Below are positions 61,261 through 64,000 of a stretch of 64,000 bases of DNA, piece by piece. Under the pieces are notes generated by a model. That model saw only the letters and a program-made list of their open reading frames with translations. It was not told the origin of the DNA and ran no database searches. Origin of the DNA: an uncultured Acidobacteriaceae bacterium. Its GTDB lineage: Bacteria; Acidobacteriota; Terriglobia; Terriglobales; Acidobacteriaceae. Numbering within the stretch: the first letter of the stretch is position 1; each line of letters opens with the position of its first letter. The position numbers and the translations under genes were made by a program. Where the stretch lies: contig CALFMO010000039.1 in assembly GCA_937879855.1 (NCBI GenBank), positions 7,901 to 71,900 on the forward strand, given 5' to 3'.

Positions 61261-62343
61261 TTAGGGCTGGTGATGCCGGCGAGCCCGCTGGCTCAGAATC
61301 TCTTTAAGCATGGCATCGTAAGCGGGCTTCGGCTTATAGCTACGGTCGAATGGCAGTGCTGCACCGCGCGCACCGTGCGAGTGCGATCCGATCCACGAGT
61401 ACTTGTCGGTGAAGCCCCAGGTCTGAATCGCAGTGCAGCCTGGATTTTGCAGACAAGCCCGTACGACGCCGCGATATACCTCAGCCTGTCGAAGAAGATC
61501 GTCGCTCCGGGCCAAGCCGTTGGAATTCACGGGCAGGGCGACGTCGAGTTCCGTGATGTGCACCTGCACTCCCAACGCCGTCAGCCGCGCAATGTTGGTC
61601 GCAACTGCTGCAGTGTCAAAATCAAGCTGCGAGATGTGTAACTGCAGACCAATGCCATCGATGGGCACGCCGCGATGCTTGAAATCCTTCACCATCGCGT
61701 AGATTGCGTCGGATTTCGGGTTGAGTCCCTCGCCTTCTGCTTCGTTGTAAAAAAGCAGCGCGTTCGGTTCCGCCGAATGCGCCCAGCGGAAAGCTTGCTC
61801 AATATAGGCTGTGCCTCTATCCGACAATCCGATGCCGGGCTGGTTGTACCAGAGAGAATCCTTGACGTGGCCCTTCGCATCCAGAGCCTCGTTCACCACA
61901 TCCCAGGCGAAAACCTGGCCCGCGTAGTGCTTCATCACCGTAGTGATGTGCTCTTGCAGCAAGTGGGACAACTGAACTGGCGTGAAGTTGCCTTGGACCA
62001 GCCATGCGGGATTGTTGTGATCCCACAGCAGGCAGTGTCCGCGAACTTTCATGCTGTGTGCGTGCGCGAAGCGGACGACCTCATCTCCTTCGCGAAAGTC
62101 GAATGCACCGGCGTCCCGGCGCACGACCCACCACTTCATCACGTCCTCAGGCTCGATCATGTCGAATTCGCGAGCCAGGGTTGCCGAGTAAGCGGCTTCA
62201 GAGAACAGCGACGGACGAACGGCTGTGCCAATCAACACGCCGGCAGACGTTGCCGACTCTCGTAGTGCCTGCGGCCAGGAGGCGAGAAGAATTGCGGGAG
62301 CAAGCAGCAGAGCCGCAGCGCGAACGGAAATGTGAAGCATCAT
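61261..62343 (-). CDS. Secreted GH10 endo-1,4-beta-xylanase
   Basis: 360 residues from the ATG at 62341-62343 (an earlier in-frame region belongs to the preceding gene). Signal peptide MMLHISVRAAALLLAPAILL. The TIM-barrel GH10 motifs are complete: MKWWVVRRDAGAFDF, GHCLLWDHNNPAW, WDVVNEALDAKG with the acid/base Glu152, and HITELDVALP with the nucleophile Glu265. It cleaves xylan internally. No carbohydrate-binding module. The start follows the previous stop by two bases, implying cotranscription with a small membrane protein gene. Confidence 0.93.
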   Translation of the reverse strand: MMLHISVRAAALLLAPAILLASWPQALRESATSAGVLIGTAVRPSLFSEAAYSATLAREFDMIEPEDVMKWWVVRRDAGAFDFREGDEVVRFAHAHSMKVRGHCLLWDHNNPAWLVQGNFTPVQLSHLLQEHITTVMKHYAGQVFAWDVVNEALDAKGHVKDSLWYNQPGIGLSDRGTAYIEQAFRWAHSAEPNALLFYNEAEGEGLNPKSDAIYAMVKDFKHRGVPIDGIGLQLHISQLDFDTAAVATNIARLTALGVQVHITELDVALPVNSNGLARSDDLLRQAEVYRGVVRACLQNPGCTAIQTWGFTDKYSWIGSHSHGARGAALPFDRSYKPKPAYDAMLKEILSQRARRHHQP

Positions 62344-62345
62344 GA

Positions 62346-62696
62346 CTACTTCGCGGCTTGCGCGCGGGCCAACGGCGGAGGAACTGCCCGTGCCATCGCA
62401 TCGGAAATATCTTTTGTGAGATCTTTTCCGCCTTGGAAATTTACCACGAGCGACTGTATGGTGAAGATCGGTCCCCACGGAATTCCCCACCAACCCGCAA
62501 CCAGACTGAGCAGGATCCAAGGCAATCCCTTGGAAACCGCGCTCTCCCCCGCTGGGATGAAATACGCGCCCGATGACCGGCGGAACGTCAGCACCACGAT
62601 CGAAATGCAGTACTGATAACAGACGATTTTGGCACCCCGCTGAATTTCGAATCGCATCTGATCGGAAGACATATTCTCGGCGCCTTGAATCTTCAT
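62346..62696 (-). CDS. Small membrane protein of unknown function
   Basis: 116 residues. A cytosolic N-terminus is followed by two hydrophobic stretches (IVCYQYCISIVVLTFRRSS and LPWILLSLVAGWWGIPWGP). The block YFIPAGESAVSKGLPWILL with GWWGIPWGPIFTIQSL recurs in unnamed bacterial membrane proteins. The first Met or MSSDQMRFE eight codons on may be the start. Two bases before the xylanase gene. Confidence 0.7.
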   Translation of the reverse strand: MKIQGAENMSSDQMRFEIQRGAKIVCYQYCISIVVLTFRRSSGAYFIPAGESAVSKGLPWILLSLVAGWWGIPWGPIFTIQSLVVNFQGGKDLTKDISDAMARAVPPPLARAQAAK

Positions 62697-62807
62697 ATGA
62701 GCTCTCCTTGGGGGAGACGGAGACGCAATTGTAGGAGCCGCTTGGAGCGAGGTAAAGAACCAGAAAGGATATGAACTTCTGCGCTGTTTTGTCTGGTTTT
62801 TTCTTAC

Positions 62808-63587
62808 CTAGGTGCGGCGGCCTTCCGGCAGAAACCCTTGAAGTGGACACTCTTCGCATACCGGTTTGCTCTTCCGGCAATAATTCTTTCCTACTCCCAC
62901 GATGAGCCCGTGCATCTCGTTGTAGACCTGCACTAGCGCGGTACGAGTGGCAGTGCTCATTGCGGAGGGTGGGTGAGCGGCGCCTTGCAAGCCGGATTCA
63001 AGCGGGGTTTTCGCAGGGGTAATCTCCTGCTGATCAACGATTGGCTCAAGCGCTCGTTGAAACAGCTGTCGAATTTCTTCGTAATCCGTTTTCTCCGGCA
63101 GGATTCCGTGCCGGTCAATGATTCGCCGGGTGTACGCATCCACCACGAACACCGGATGATTACCCGCATAGAGCAGAATCGAGTCGGCTGTCTCTGGGCC
63201 CACGCCGTTCAAGCTGAGTAACGATTCGCGAAGTTGGTCCGTCGGCTGTGAGAAAAGTCGATCCAGCGAGCCCCCATAATTTTTATCAAGGAAGCGAACG
63301 AACGTCTTGAGCCTCGTTGCTTTTTGGCGGAAATAACCCGACGGTCGGATCAGCCGCTCCAGTCGCGGCTGCGACACTTTCCGAATTCCTTCGATGCTCA
63401 AAACGCGCGCCTTGCGCAGATTTCCCATAGCAAGCTCCACGTTGGTCCATGCAGTGTTCTGCGTAAGGTAAGCCCCAACAATGACTTCGAATTGGGTTTC
63501 GGCTGGCCACCAGTGCTGCGGCCCCCACACCCGATAAAGCGCGCGGTAGTACTGCCGAACTGCATCTTCTTTGCGGGATCGAGACAC
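62808..63587 (-). CDS. Endonuclease III superfamily DNA glycosylase lacking the lyase lysine (MagIII-like)
   Basis: 259 residues. The helix-hairpin-helix is LLSLNGVGPETADSILLYA (about 123-141) and the catalytic Asp is in VDAYTRRI (Asp150). A [4Fe-4S] cluster is suggested by CRKSKPVCEECPL with a fourth Cys. The lysine of bifunctional endonuclease III (GVGRKTA) is replaced by Glu132, as in MutY and in the monofunctional 3-methyladenine glycosylase MagIII. An insertion of about 25 residues (TPAKTPLESGLQGAAHPPSA) precedes the cluster. Substrate not certain. Confidence 0.85.
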   Translation of the reverse strand: MSRSRKEDAVRQYYRALYRVWGPQHWWPAETQFEVIVGAYLTQNTAWTNVELAMGNLRKARVLSIEGIRKVSQPRLERLIRPSGYFRQKATRLKTFVRFLDKNYGGSLDRLFSQPTDQLRESLLSLNGVGPETADSILLYAGNHPVFVVDAYTRRIIDRHGILPEKTDYEEIRQLFQRALEPIVDQQEITPAKTPLESGLQGAAHPPSAMSTATRTALVQVYNEMHGLIVGVGKNYCRKSKPVCEECPLQGFLPEGRRT

Positions 63588-63932
63588 GTTAAGAAGTCCT
63601 TACTTCGAGTCTAATCTACCGGGCGTGACCAGGCTTGCTTGCTCTCCAAGAAGTGACCGAATCTTACTGAAGTGCATGTACCTGGGCCGCCAGCGAGCGC
63701 TTTCGCTGCGGGAAAAGAGGCATTTGGCGCGGAGTTCAGCGAAATCAGATGCTCTTTCGGGGAAAGTCGCCGTTAGGTGCAAGTACTTAAGTAAGTGGTG
63801 CAGTAATCCCGTTGCGTTGACAATTTATGTCAACGCAGATGAGCCGCCTCTCTCCCATGATGTACGGCCGTTTGCGCAATGTCCGCACAAGTGCGTGGCA
63901 GCGTTCCACCCGCGTGGATAGGAGATCCGGGT
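63588..63932. other. 345-bp divergent intergenic region before pilB
   Basis: Holds promoters of the glycosylase gene and pilB. A perfect 9-bp inverted repeat with a 5-base loop is at 63814-63836 (GCGTTGACA-ATTTA-TGTCAACGC). I found no sigma-54-like site and no reading frame with family features. Confidence 0.6.
63814..63836. promoter_or_regulatory. Inverted repeat, possible operator upstream of pilB
   Basis: Two perfect 9-bp arms around ATTTA, about 97 bp before the pilB start codon. No T run follows on either side, so it is not a standard terminator. TTGACA within the left arm also resembles a -35 box, but no good -10 follows at 17 bp. Confidence 0.4.
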
Positions 63933-64000
63933 ATGTCTCAACGGCTGGGTGACCTTCTCGTCAAAGAGAAGATCATTACCCCAGAGCAGTTGGAACAAGC
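63933..64000 (+). CDS. pilB: Type IV pilus extension ATPase PilB/GspE family, N-terminal fragment
   Basis: Only 22 codons lie inside the window: MSQRLGDLLVKEKIITPEQL then EQ. This is the N-terminal T2SSE_N motif of PilB/GspE-type motor ATPases. AGGAG lies 9 bases before the ATG at 63933. Identification rests on that N-terminus and the nearby pilus genes. Confidence 0.75.
   Translation, partial: MSQRLGDLLVKEKIITPEQLEQ

Noticed and set aside
1..64000. CRISPR arrays, tRNA and rRNA genes, transposases
   Set aside because: I found no regularly spaced repeats, no cloverleaf with a TTCGA arm in the gaps, no rRNA sequence and no transposase motif. A covariance-model scan could still find a tRNA I missed.

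Overview
The window reads as a chromosome segment of an Acidobacteriota bacterium, most likely class Terriglobia near Candidatus Koribacter. This rests on protein style rather than on a marker gene. It holds four short type IV pilins of the kind common in that phylum, an NtrY/NtrX-type two-component pair, a larC-methyltransferase-metG-tatD-yajQ-polyprenyl synthase cluster, a PhoH-YbeY-CNNM-Era cluster, and many short GC-rich palindromic repeats. Coding density is high. I saw no rRNA, tRNA, CRISPR array, prophage or insertion sequence.

Layout. The left edge cuts pilC and the right edge cuts pilB, so type IV pilus genes bracket the window. 0.5-6.7 kb: lolA, a secreted TPR/double aspartyl protease, and an ABC exporter operon with a TPR protein and a methyltransferase. 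6.9-9.1 kb: three pilin genes in a row, each with a candidate sigma-54 promoter, two of them a recent duplication. 9.4-18 kb: an RsbU-type phosphatase, a radical SAM protein, then an operon of paired M16 peptidases, a PQQ-type propeller and DUF5996. 18-23 kb: a stand-alone LigD polymerase, DUF72, adjacent xerD and xerC, and a membrane protein with a degenerate HD domain. 23-32.7 kb: a three-domain acyl-AMP ligase/ACP/acyltransferase, secA, a CYTH protein, an MFS transporter, DUF1569 and a DedA-rhodanese fusion. 33-39.7 kb: the larC-to-polyprenyl-synthase operon. 39.9-46.6 kb: argS, a patatin/beta-barrel protein, a CocE-type hydrolase and rpsT. 46.8-53.4 kb: a Ycf46-like AAA ATPase and phoH-ybeY-CNNM-VOC-era. 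53.5-57.4 kb: an RsbW-like kinase, a fourth pilin, DUF4230, a metallophosphoesterase and an Fpg-type glycosylase. 57.5-63.6 kb: a sigma-54 activator and its NtrY-like kinase, a GH10 xylanase, a small membrane protein and an endonuclease III relative.

The most striking observation is the DedA-rhodanese gene (31686-32657). Its rhodanese domain is interrupted by an in-frame TGA exactly where the catalytic cysteine should be. The same frame continues with a normal rhodanese C-terminus, and a 5-bp GC hairpin with a G-containing apical loop lies 17-31 nt downstream, as in bacterial SECIS elements. I read it as a selenocysteine rhodanese that gene callers would truncate. Other leads are sigma-54 promoters at matched distance before two pilin genes, a sigma-54 activator whose GAFTGA loop reads GSFPGA, a catalytically dead HD-GYP relative, repeats that have entered the larC and argS reading frames, and a structured non-coding region at 32.7-33.1 kb.

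Functional threads. Pilus biogenesis (PilB, PilC, four pilins) may be tied to sigma-54 control. Envelope maintenance is represented by LolA, SecA, M16 peptidases, the ABC exporter and DedA. Translation and RNA quality is represented by MetG, ArgS, S20, YbeY, PhoH and Era.
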